Shown here: piece after piece, positions 32,565 through 39,718 of the stretch
Layout: each line of letters starts with the position of its first letter
Numbering within the stretch: position 1 is the stretch's first letter
Notes under the pieces: model-generated
Databases searched by the model: none
Seen by the model: only the letters and a program-made list of their open reading frames with translations
What the model was told of the DNA's origin: nothing
Assembly: GCF_016653255.1 (NCBI RefSeq)
Contig: NZ_NHSD01000305.1
Span: 1 to 46,872, forward strand
Reading direction: 5' to 3'
Length of the DNA stretch: 46,872 bases
Source of the DNA: Rhodobaculum claviforme
Lineage (GTDB): Bacteria; Pseudomonadota; Alphaproteobacteria; Rhodobacterales; Rhodobacteraceae
Program-made: the position numbers and the translations under genes

Positions 32565-33923
32565 TCAAGAGAATGCACCCCACCCCCCGGCGCTGTCCGA
32601 CCTCCCCCGCACGGCTCTCGGAAAAAAGTCGCGCTGCGGAATCCCCACGTCGACCTTGAGCGCTGCCTCCAAGATCCCAAGCTGCGCCGCAACGTAATCG
32701 GCCAACGCTTTACCGCCGTCCCTGTGCAGCCGATCGATGCCCTCGACGGCGATCCCTCGCAGAAGCTTCAGCCATCGCTCCGACAGACGTGGCCTGGAAA
32801 ACCCCAGGTCCCCCATCAAGGCCAGCATTGCGGCCTGATCAACGTCTTCGATGTAGTCATGTCCCCCCACGCGAAAGGCGAACTCGTGGGTTACGCGCCG
32901 ATCCATCACGACGGGCACCACGTCGTAGAGCGGTGCGAGGACGCCGCGCGGCAATGTGTAGAGGATCGAGCTGTTCTTCCCGTGGTTGTCGGTATTGCCA
33001 ACAGCAAGGTTGAAAAGGCTTTGCTTCAGGAAGGAGATACGAAACTGCGCCGGCTGCGCAGTTTCACCGGCCATTCTACCCACCGCAGCAGCCGAGAACC
33101 GGCGGTCGGCCTCCACACCGTCGCGCTCGTACTTCAGCTGTCGTGGGAGGCCGAGCGCCTGGCAGAAATCTTCGACATGGACGCGGTGGACGAGGTCGCC
33201 ATCAAGGATACGATCGAAGCGCGTCGACAGGAGCGCCTCTATCCGCTGCCCCGGCTGGGCTTGCGGAAACTGGAGACGGGTCGTCTGCGCAACATCGAGG
33301 TCGAGATGCCGGGCCAGGTCGAGCAAAGCCGCCTCGTGGCGCGTCAGGACGGCATCCTCGCGCGGGGCGACCTTCAGGATGTGGGTCGTCGGTGCCCCGC
33401 TGCCTGGCTTGGGAAGGTGGAATGCCCCGTCGTGGTGCAGAAGGGCAAGCTTCGGCTGGACGCCCGCCACCGGCGAGGGATCGCGCGCCCCGTCAGGCAG
33501 CCGCCCGGTGTGGTGCAGCGAGGCCACAATCCTGGCCAGCTGCGGCTGTCCGATCTCTTCGTAATCCTGCGGGAAAACCCCGGGGCGCTTGCCTGGCCCG
33601 GCACCTTGCGGTGTGACCGAGATCGCGCCGGGACAGTCGGCCCCGAGATGGTAGAGGAGACCTCCATGATCATCGCGGTCGATTCCGTGTCTCGCACGAA
33701 CCCGTTCGAGCTCCTGCCCCTCGAACAGCAGGTTGCCGAAATAGGCGATACAGGCGTCGTCCGTGTAGGGCGCGTCGCGCACCGGAAGAGACATGCTGAT
33801 CCGGCCGCGATCAGGGTCCGCGAAGGCTTGCGGCCCGTAGGAGAAGGTCAGGGACTTGTCATCGTGGCGCTCCAGCACTCCTATCGGCGCCTCGAAGCCT
33901 TCCAGCCAAACATCCAGGATCAT
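32565..33923 (-). CDS. hipA: HipA-type serine/threonine kinase toxin
   Basis: A 452-residue HipA kinase. In E. coli, HipA phosphorylates glutamyl-tRNA synthetase and causes growth arrest and persistence. The N-terminal domain has LEGFEAPIGVL and SLPVRDAPYTDD, ending in FGNLLFEGQELERVR. SPVAGVQPKLALL (150-162) is the loop with the autophosphorylated Ser region, HILKVAPRE (181-189) holds the nucleotide-binding Lys, NTDNHGKNSSIL (310-321) holds the catalytic Asp (D312) and Asn, and LYDVVP (332-337) holds the metal-binding Asp. Length is typical. Its ATG overlaps the hipB stop (ATGA), as in classical hipBA. The extreme C-terminus lies about 35 bases from an IS-scrap junction. Confidence 0.92.
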   Translation of the reverse strand: MILDVWLEGFEAPIGVLERHDDKSLTFSYGPQAFADPDRGRISMSLPVRDAPYTDDACIAYFGNLLFEGQELERVRARHGIDRDDHGGLLYHLGADCPGAISVTPQGAGPGKRPGVFPQDYEEIGQPQLARIVASLHHTGRLPDGARDPSPVAGVQPKLALLHHDGAFHLPKPGSGAPTTHILKVAPREDAVLTRHEAALLDLARHLDLDVAQTTRLQFPQAQPGQRIEALLSTRFDRILDGDLVHRVHVEDFCQALGLPRQLKYERDGVEADRRFSAAAVGRMAGETAQPAQFRISFLKQSLFNLAVGNTDNHGKNSSILYTLPRGVLAPLYDVVPVVMDRRVTHEFAFRVGGHDYIEDVDQAAMLALMGDLGFSRPRLSERWLKLLRGIAVEGIDRLHRDGGKALADYVAAQLGILEAALKVDVGIPQRDFFPRAVRGRSDSAGGWGAFS

Positions 33924-34159
33924 GACCTTGGGACCGCCACGAGGTCCACGCCGACCGCTTCGAGCAGGCGGATATAGGTTTCAACTGTCGCTGGCCTCTC
34001 CCCTCGCTCGATACGCGAGATGTTGGGCTGGCTCACGCCGGTGAGCTCGGCGAGCTCCTCCTGCCCGATCTTCTGGCTGCGCCGCGCGTCACGCACCGCC
34101 GCGCCAAGATCCTTGGCGCTGACGACCCGTCGATGGCCCTTGGTACCGACTGCAGCCAT
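33920..34159 (-). CDS. hipB: HipB-type antitoxin (XRE/Cro helix-turn-helix)
   Basis: A 79-residue protein. AVRDARRSQKIGQEELAELT is followed by GVSQPNISRIERGERPATVE, a standard XRE helix-turn-helix with the recognition helix at about QPNISRIERG. The C-terminal LLEAVGVDLVAVP resembles the end of E. coli HipB. It should bind HipA and repress its own operon by binding upstream operators, three of which are visible at 34175-34291. The antitoxin-first order and 4-base overlap with hipA fit the type II arrangement. Confidence 0.9.
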   Translation of the reverse strand: MAAVGTKGHRRVVSAKDLGAAVRDARRSQKIGQEELAELTGVSQPNISRIERGERPATVETYIRLLEAVGVDLVAVPRS

Positions 34160-34174
34160 GATCTGGATCCAGCT

Positions 34175-34192
34175 TATGCTTCAAAGGGCATA
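34175..34192 (-). promoter_or_regulatory. HipB operator-like site O1 (perfect half-sites)
   Basis: TATGC, 8 bases, GCATA, a perfect palindrome of half-sites ending 16 bases before the hipB start codon. E. coli HipB operators have the form TATCC, 8 bases, GGATA, so geometry and flanking TA are conserved while the inner bases differ. Binding would block hipBA transcription. Confidence 0.7.
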
Positions 34193-34223
34193 TATCAGGA
34201 CTGTGATCCCGATGAAAGCTATT

Positions 34224-34241
34224 TATATCTCTAAGGGCATA
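34224..34241 (-). promoter_or_regulatory. HipB operator-like site O2 overlapping a -10-like element
   Basis: TATAT, 8 bases, GCATA; one half-site is perfect and the other differs at two positions. It lies 49 bases from O1. On the minus strand TATAAA (34222-34227) overlaps its weak half and could be the hipB -10 box, which would place the operator on the promoter. Confidence 0.6.
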
Positions 34242-34273
34242 CTTCACGCCATGAATGGTCGAACTGAAATGAA

Positions 34274-34291
34274 TATGCCTCGCAAGATATA
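34274..34291 (-). promoter_or_regulatory. HipB operator-like site O3
   Basis: TATGC, 8 bases, ATATA, the mirror image of O2, again with one perfect half-site. It lies 50 bases from O2, so the three sites are spaced at nearly equal intervals of about five helical turns. No gene is seen in the remaining 184 bases up to the IS256 end at 34476. Confidence 0.55.
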
Positions 34292-34475
34292 TCCTTGCTC
34301 GGCCGAAGCCTGGCACGCAACCCGGACATGCCGGCCAGGATCGCACCAGCCAACAGGAGACCCACTGCAAGATGCTCTCACACCCTCTCTTGACGTCACG
34401 GGCTGGCTGCTGGCTTCCACAGAATTCGCGCTTCTTATTCTCTGGGTGCCGACCGGCCGTTGTTAGCGTCCGAGG

Positions 34476-35825
34476 AGCTGGTGTAATTTCATCGCCGCCG
34501 GCGGTGTGATCCCGGGTGGCCATCGAGGTGTATGGTCGAGGTGGAGTTTCGACGCTTCAACCACGGACCCTACGGAGACCCCGATGACCAAGACCAACAT
34601 GGACCTGTCCGAGCTTCTGGCCAAGCATGACCAGGGCGACTTCCTGCGCTCCATCGCCGAAGCGGTGTTGCAGCTGATCATGGAGGCCGATGTCGAAGGC
34701 CTGATCGGCGCCGGCCGGCATGAGCGCAGCGGCGAGCGCACGACCTGGCGCAACGGGTATCGGGACCGCGCTCTCGATACCCGTTTGGGCACGCTGAACC
34801 TGCGGGTGCCGAAGCTCAGGCAGGGCAGCTATTTCCCGGGCTTCCTGGAGGCAAGGAAAACCTCGGAGTAGGCGCTGGTGGCGGTGATCCAGGAGGCTTG
34901 GATCGGCGGCGTCTCTACCCGCCGCGTCGATGAATTGGTGCAGGCGATGGGGCTGCGCGGCATCTCGAAGAGCACGGTCTCGAAGCTGTGCAAGGACATC
35001 GACGAGCGGGTGGGTGAGTTCCTGAACCGCCCGCTGACCGGCGAATGGCCCTATGTCTGGCTCGACGCCACCTACCTCAAGGTGCGCCAGGGCGGCAGGA
35101 TCGTGCCGGTCGCGGCAATAATCGCCGTGGCTGCGAACACCGAGGGCCGCAGGGAAATCATCGGCCTGGGCATCGGCCCGTCCGAGGCCGAGACCTTCTG
35201 GACCGAGTTCCTGCGGTCCCTGCGCGCGCGGGGCCTGGCCGGGGTCCGGCTGGTGATCAGCGACGCGCACACCGGCCTCAAGGCCGCCATCGCCCGGGTC
35301 TTCGAAGCCACCTGGCAGCGCTGCCGCGTTCACTGGATGCCCAACGCGCTGGCCCATGTCTCGCGCGGCCAGCACACCGTCGTCGCCGCCGCGATCCGGC
35401 AGGCCTTCGACCAGCCCGACCGCGCCCACGCCGGCGAGACCTGGCGCAAGGTCTCCGACCAGCTGCGTTCCCGCTGGCCGAAGCTCGCTGACCTGATGGA
35501 CGCCAGCGAGCACGACGTGCTCGCCTACATGTCCTTTCCGCGCCAGCATCGCACCAAGCTGCACTCCACGAATCCGATCGAGCGGCTGAACAAGGAGGTG
35601 AAACGGCGCGCCGATGTCGTCGGGATCTTCCCGAACGAGGCCTCCATCCTGCGCCTCATCGGCGCGGTGCTGTTCGAGCAGAATGACGAATGGCAGACCT
35701 CGAGCCGCTACATGATGGTCAACGCCTTCGCCCGCATCGATACCGAGGAGATCGACCCCATTCTCAGCATAACCACGAAGGCCGCCTGATCATGCCCTCA
35801 GGCCATCCGGGAAATTACACCAGCT
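34476..35825 (+). mobile_element. IS256-family insertion sequence
   Basis: A perfect 15-bp inverted repeat, AGCTGGTGTAATTTC, bounds the element at 34476-34490 and, inverted, at 35811-35825. Length about 1350 bp. No matching 8-bp target duplication is visible outside (GTCCGAGG versus TGACGGAC), so flanking DNA may have been rearranged after insertion. It separates hipBA from the VPLPA-CTERM gene. Confidence 0.85.
34584..35789 (+). pseudogene. IS256-family transposase with an in-frame amber stop
   Basis: One frame from ATG 34584 (GGAG upstream) to TGA 35789 encodes a full IS256-type transposase of about 400 residues, broken only by TAG at 34869-34871 within the conserved segment ARKTSE, stop, ALVAVIQEAWI. 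Relatives have Lys or Gln at that position, so a single base change explains it. The downstream part keeps the DDE residues: D in YVWLDATYLKVR, D in VRLVISDAHTGLKA and E in STNPIERLNKEVKRR, with RCRVHWMPNAL between. Without readthrough or suppression the product would lack the catalytic domain. Confidence 0.88.
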
Positions 35826-35982
35826 TGACGGACGTGACCCCGCAGAGCCGCACTGGGCAAAAATAGCTTGATCCGGCAACCTCGTCAGGCGACCGTATTG
35901 GTCTGTCTTAGCGTACTTGGGGACCATCGGTGCTGGTGCGTCGGTAGCGCAAGGCTACTATGGTGGACGGAGGAACATCGCG

Positions 35983-36726
35983 ATGCGCAGACGAGGATCA
36001 CTGATACCTTTCGGAGCGGCCGTCGGGATAGTTGCCATGATCTCTGCGGCGCCAGCCCAAGCGCAGCACGACCCCGACCCACCCCGGCCCGGGTTCCAGC
36101 CGTTAAATGTGTCGCTCGAAGGTGGAGGCCTGAATTTCGGCGTAAACCTCAACGATCTCTTCAATACAAGCGCTACGCTATGGGGTGGATCGATCGAGCT
36201 TGACGTCTACCTGGGGAGGCTCGATGGGCTACAGCCGGGTGATGACATTCGGCTGAGCACGCGGTATTTCATGGATTTGACTTGGACAGCGCCGGAAACA
36301 GAGTGGTGGCTGACGGGGTCGAGTACGCTGCGAATTGATTTCGACGAGCCCGAGGATTCTTTCCTCCGATTCCGGGTCAATCCACAGAACCGGGGATTTC
36401 TGGACATCTTCGGACTCGAGACCCGGTTTTTTTTCAGGGGCGGAAGAGCGGAGGGCGAGCTTGATTTTGGTGCTCCAGGCGTAGGCGCGTTCGGAACAGC
36501 AACGTTTGTGCTTGGCTTTGGCGGCGATTGTCGCGATTCGGTTTTGCCCGGCGCCTACAGCTGCGACTTTGACACTGCCGAAATGACAGTCGCCTATCGC
36601 GTGACCCCCGTGCCTCTGCCAAGCGCGGCCTGGTTTCTGTTGGCCGGCCTGGGAAGCCTCGCAGGGTTGAGAGCGGCGCGCCGCAACGGTCAATCTGGCA
36701 AAGGTGTCAACGCCAGAGCAGCGTAG
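35983..36726 (+). CDS. secreted VPLPA-CTERM (PEP-CTERM-like) protein
   Basis: A 247-residue protein with an N-terminal signal peptide (MRRRGSLIPF, then a hydrophobic core, AQA at 25-27). The C-terminal tripartite sorting signal is VPLPSAAWFLLAGLGSLAGL followed by RAARR (about 210-234): the motif, one membrane helix and an arginine cluster, as recognised by exosortases. The body is rich in short beta strands with aromatic and acidic residues and has two Cys (GGDCRDSVLPGAYSCDF) that may pair. ATG at 35983 has GGAGGAA 8 bases upstream. The 13-residue extension after the Arg cluster is unusual. Coding GC is visibly lower than in the glycan genes, suggesting a separate origin. Function unknown. 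Confidence 0.8.
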   Translation: MRRRGSLIPFGAAVGIVAMISAAPAQAQHDPDPPRPGFQPLNVSLEGGGLNFGVNLNDLFNTSATLWGGSIELDVYLGRLDGLQPGDDIRLSTRYFMDLTWTAPETEWWLTGSSTLRIDFDEPEDSFLRFRVNPQNRGFLDIFGLETRFFFRGGRAEGELDFGAPGVGAFGTATFVLGFGGDCRDSVLPGAYSCDFDTAEMTVAYRVTPVPLPSAAWFLLAGLGSLAGLRAARRNGQSGKGVNARAA

Positions 36727-36786
36727 GCTCAGGATCTATTGACTTGCTTGCGGCTGGCAGGCGCGCATGGGTCATGCTCCTCGATC

Positions 36787-36833
36787 ATCGGGGGACATGA
36801 TAAGAGATTATTTTCTTCCCATGATCCCCCGAT
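36787..36833. repeat. inverted repeat spanning the hsdR-remnant start codon
   Basis: Left arm ATCGGGGGACATG (36787-36799) pairs with right arm CATGATCCCCCGAT (36820-36833), with one unpaired base and a 20-base A/T-rich centre. The right arm contains the ATG of the hsdR remnant. It could be an operator-like palindrome or an IS end; no U-run follows, so it is not a standard terminator. Confidence 0.55.
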
Positions 36834-36950
36834 CCCCACCCACGCCTACGGAGAGGTGCGGCGGTCGAGCAACCCGCCATCCAACTCTTCGCTGAACTGG
36901 GGTGGGAGACGGCGAACCTGCTGCGGGAGTGGGACAGCGAGAAATCCAAC
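36821..36950 (+). pseudogene. hsdR: type I restriction enzyme R subunit (hsdR), frameshifted 5' remnant
   Basis: ATG at 36821 gives MIPRSPPTPTER. After one extra base at about 36857 the next frame reads AAVEQPAIQLFAELGWETAN followed by LLREWDSEKSN. EQ-AI-LF-ELGWE-AN is the characteristic opening of many HsdR subunits, whose N-terminal nuclease domain follows. Homology fades near 36950, where insertion-sequence DNA begins. Only about 40 codons of a roughly 1000-codon gene remain, with no hsdM or hsdS in the window, so this is the scar of a lost restriction system. Confidence 0.6.
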
Positions 36951-37056
36951 ATGCTACGGTCGTGTCGCGAAGGTGGTGGAAATTTGAGGGCGGCGTAATC
37001 TCCGGGTGACTTGCAACCACCCAACCGGCGGCTGGAACCGCCAGGGAGATTACGCC

Positions 37057-37377
37057 ATGACCAAGACTACAGCGACCGCCATGCCTGCGCTACTGGGCGA
37101 TGATGACGCCTTCGACCCGATCGAGGCGCGGCTGCGGCAGAACATCCGCGCGACCATCGAGGCGCTGTTCGAAGAGGAACTGGAAGCGGCCATCGGGCGC
37201 TGCCGCTATGGCCGTGGCGCCGGGCGGAAAGGGTATCGCCACGGCCATCGGTCGCGCCAGCTCGTGGGGACCTTCGGCACCGAGACCGTGCAGGTGCCGC
37301 GGGCGCACATCCAGGACGCCGACGGGCGCACCACGGAATCGGGCAACCCGAGCCGCGCCCGTGCCCGGCCGCGGTAG
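37057..37377 (+). pseudogene. IS256-family transposase, N-terminal fragment
   Basis: ATG at 37057, with AGGGAG upstream, opens MTKTTATAMPALLGDDDAFD and continues with RATIEALFEEELEAAIG, YRHGHRSRQLVGTFGTETVQ and VPRAHIQDADGRTTE, the N-terminal region of a third kind of IS256-type transposase. After about residue 93 the sequence changes to SGNPSRARARPR and stops. The DDE catalytic domain is absent. The fragment fuses directly to unrelated DNA at about 37336. Confidence 0.82.
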
Positions 37378-37939
37378 AGGAGAAGCGCCGTCTCGTTCTG
37401 GCGCGCTCAGTAGCGCAGGGTTGCCGCCATCGAGATGCCATCCGGCAGGCGATCCGGTACGACCACCCATACCCCGCCGCCATTGCGCAGCGTCATCTGC
37501 ACGGCTCGCTCGATCAGACCGGAAGTTTCGGGTGACCGAGGTGCGCTCGTAGAGTGTGCTGATGAGGTGGAAAAGCATCTGCCCGCCAGCTTCGGCGAAG
37601 GGCAGATAGCCGAGTTCGTCGATGATCAGCAGGTCCACGCGGCAGAGCTGGTCGCCGAGGTGGCCGGCCTGGCCCTCACGCCGCTCGGCGTCCAGACGGT
37701 TCACGAGATCGACGGCGGTGAAGCAGCGCACGCGCCTGGCGGCGGTGACGGCCTTCTCGCCCGCGCGGATCTCGGCCGCCATCATGGCGACGAGGTCGAG
37801 CGAGGACGCTGCGGCTTCGCGGCCCGATCCACCCAGTTCCAGCCGCCTGCGAGACCGCCGGCGCCGTTCGGGACGAAAAACGCTTGTCCAGCGGGCAGCC
37901 TCAGGCAATCTTGACATCAGACGGCACGCCACTTGGGGA
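37378..37939. other. mosaic junction DNA upstream of zorA
   Basis: This stretch of about 560 bases has no intact gene. It contains an istB remnant on the minus strand (37534-37742) between sequences I do not recognise. The 37390-37530 part reads on the minus strand as a short tail, AVQMTLRNGGGVWVVVPDRL, of an unknown protein. The zorA promoter must lie here or further upstream; TTGACA at 37911-37916 is a -35-like hexamer without a good -10. Confidence 0.5.
37534..37742 (-). pseudogene. istB (IS21 helper ATPase) internal fragment
   Basis: Read leftward it gives VRCFTAVDLVNRLDAERREG, then [20 protein letters not shown] (Walker B and the sensor region) and LFHLISTLYERTSV, where it breaks off just before the TTN motif. 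The Walker A half is not present in order upstream. It is a different copy from the istB at 46245, with clear residue differences. It has been spliced into the DNA directly upstream of the Zorya operon. Confidence 0.75.
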
Positions 37940-39718
37940 ATGTCGGAGCGACACAATTTTTGGAAGATGTGGATGGATTTCGGCGATATTACCGTTGCCT
38001 TCATCGTATGGTTTGCCGGCGTTCTGGTCTCGGAAGGTGCACCCGGATGGGTCGCAATTTCTCTTGCAAGCGGCTTCATCGTCGCGCTTCTGTCGCTTGA
38101 TGGCGTCACGAGACGCCAGACCAGCGCCCTTGCACTCCTGAAAGAAAGCTTGGCAAAGGCTGGCAGTAGCAACGAATTCGCAACGCAGGTTCCCGAGATC
38201 GACGCAACGCTCAGCCAAGCGAGAAAACGCGGCGCAGAATATGAAGCGATCGCCACCGCCTGGAGCGAGTATCGCGAAACCCACATCATCGACGACATGG
38301 ATGGCGCTCCGGTGATCCGGAACGCTGTTCGGCCGTCGGTCTTCTTCAACGTTGAGGACCTAGGCTTCGGGCCCGGCTGGCTCCGAATCCTTCCGAACAT
38401 GTTCGTGACAGTCGGCCTCTTTCTCACATTTCTCGGCCTCATCGCAGCGCTCACGCAGTTCCAGGAAAGGATCGGTCCGTCCGGTACGCTGGCCCCTGAG
38501 GAGATGGCGGGATTTCTGGGCATTGCGTCGGCGAAATTCATTATGTCGCTGACCGGGCTTGCGGGTTCTATTCTCTTCACCCTGGCGCTGCGCCGCAGCG
38601 TGAGCCGTGTCGAGATTGCATTGCGCCAGGCAAACGAGGCCATCGAAGACCGCCTGTCCTTCCTCAGCCAGGAAGACATTGCGCTGCGCATGCTGAAGGA
38701 GCAGAGCCAGACCCGCACCATGCTGCAGGGGCTCGCCACCGACATCGCTACGCAGATCAACCAGTCGCTGTCGGGGAGTATTGGCGGGGCGATCCGCGAT
38801 GGACTAGCGCCCTTGATCGAGCGGGTGCAGGCGCAGTCGAGCGAGGGCGTCGGCGCCTTGGTGGAAACGCTGTCGGATCGCCTCTCGGGCGATGTCGGCC
38901 GCGCCTTGTCGGAGGCGAGCGGGCGGCTTGATCTTGCTGCCGAGCGGCTCATGGAGGTTGTTGACCGCCTGGCGCAAAGCGGTGCCGCCACCGGCAGCGA
39001 GCTGAAAACTGCCGGCGAGGCCCTTGCGACGGCGCTGGGCGGGTTGGAGGAGCAAATCGCCGCTGCCGGCACGCGGGCGGAGGCCGCCGTTGCAGCAGAA
39101 GCAGAGGCAACACTATCTGGTGCGCGTGATCGGCTACTCTCGCCCTTCGACGCGCTTGCTACCCACATCCGGGCCGCAGCCGATGCGACGCAGGCCGCAA
39201 GCGAGGGTCTGCGCGAGGTCGCAAAGGGAGCGCAGACCGGGGGGGCCGCGGCGCGCGCGGCTGCCGAGGGCTTCGGGCAGGCGGCGCGCGACTTCACGGC
39301 TGCAGCCCGACCCGTGGCCGAAGCCGCGGGCCGGATCGAAGACTCGAACAAGGCGGTCGAAGCAGCGGCAGGCCGTCTGGCCCAGACCGCTGCCGAAAGC
39401 GCGAAAGCCGCGCAGGCCGCGCTTTCCGCGGCACAGACCACCCTTGCAGCCAAGACTCAGGCCGTCGAAGCTGTCCTCACCCGGTTGCGCGAAATCACAG
39501 ATCGCCTGCAGGGTCAGGGCGAAGAAATGGACAAAATCGACCAGATGCTCGGCAAGGCCTTAGACCGCTATACCGCCGAAGTTCAAGCGGCGCTCGACCA
39601 GCTGCAGAAGCATGTGCAAAGTCTTCAGAAGGGCCTTGAGCCGGCACTCGACACCCTGCGCGAAGTCGTCGAACAGGCCGAGGCTTTCCGTCCGACGCCG
39701 CCCGGGGGCCGCCGCTGA
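37940..39718 (+). CDS. zorA: ZorA, MotA/ExbB-like motor stator of a type I Zorya system
   Basis: A protein of about 592 residues in the inner membrane. Four hydrophobic segments are visible (about 15-31, 36-53, 151-172, 199-218); NMFVTVGLFLTFLGLIAALT and AKFIMSLTGLAGSILFTLAL are the MotA/TolQ/ExbB-type pore helices. From about 225 to the end it is one long Ala/Glu-rich helical tail extending into the cytoplasm, which in Zorya transmits the signal of phage-induced envelope disturbance. ATG at 37940 is used; ATG at 37973 has a better-placed GGAAG and may be the true start. It overlaps zorB (TGATG). Confidence 0.9.
   Translation: MSERHNFWKMWMDFGDITVAFIVWFAGVLVSEGAPGWVAISLASGFIVALLSLDGVTRRQTSALALLKESLAKAGSSNEFATQVPEIDATLSQARKRGAEYEAIATAWSEYRETHIIDDMDGAPVIRNAVRPSVFFNVEDLGFGPGWLRILPNMFVTVGLFLTFLGLIAALTQFQERIGPSGTLAPEEMAGFLGIASAKFIMSLTGLAGSILFTLALRRSVSRVEIALRQANEAIEDRLSFLSQEDIALRMLKEQSQTRTMLQGLATDIATQINQSLSGSIGGAIRDGLAPLIERVQAQSSEGVGALVETLSDRLSGDVGRALSEASGRLDLAAERLMEVVDRLAQSGAATGSELKTAGEALATALGGLEEQIAAAGTRAEAAVAAEAEATLSGARDRLLSPFDALATHIRAAADATQAASEGLREVAKGAQTGGAAARAAAEGFGQAARDFTAAARPVAEAAGRIEDSNKAVEAAAGRLAQTAAESAKAAQAALSAAQTTLAAKTQAVEAVLTRLREITDRLQGQGEEMDKIDQMLGKALDRYTAEVQAALDQLQKHVQSLQKGLEPALDTLREVVEQAEAFRPTPPGGRR

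Noticed and set aside
32271-33977. 568-codon plus-strand open frame
   Set aside because: The first 80 codons are a real tyrosine recombinase fragment. Beyond about 32530 it is simply antisense to hipA.
34292-34475. Further HipB-like sites or a small gene beyond O3
   Set aside because: I looked for additional TATGC-N8-GCATA-type palindromes and short coding frames with ribosome binding sites and found none convincing.
37090-39453. 787-codon minus-strand open frame across zorA
   Set aside because: Only its 3' part (37534-37742) matches a protein, an istB fragment. The rest is the antisense shadow of zorA with Ser/Ala/Arg-rich composition.
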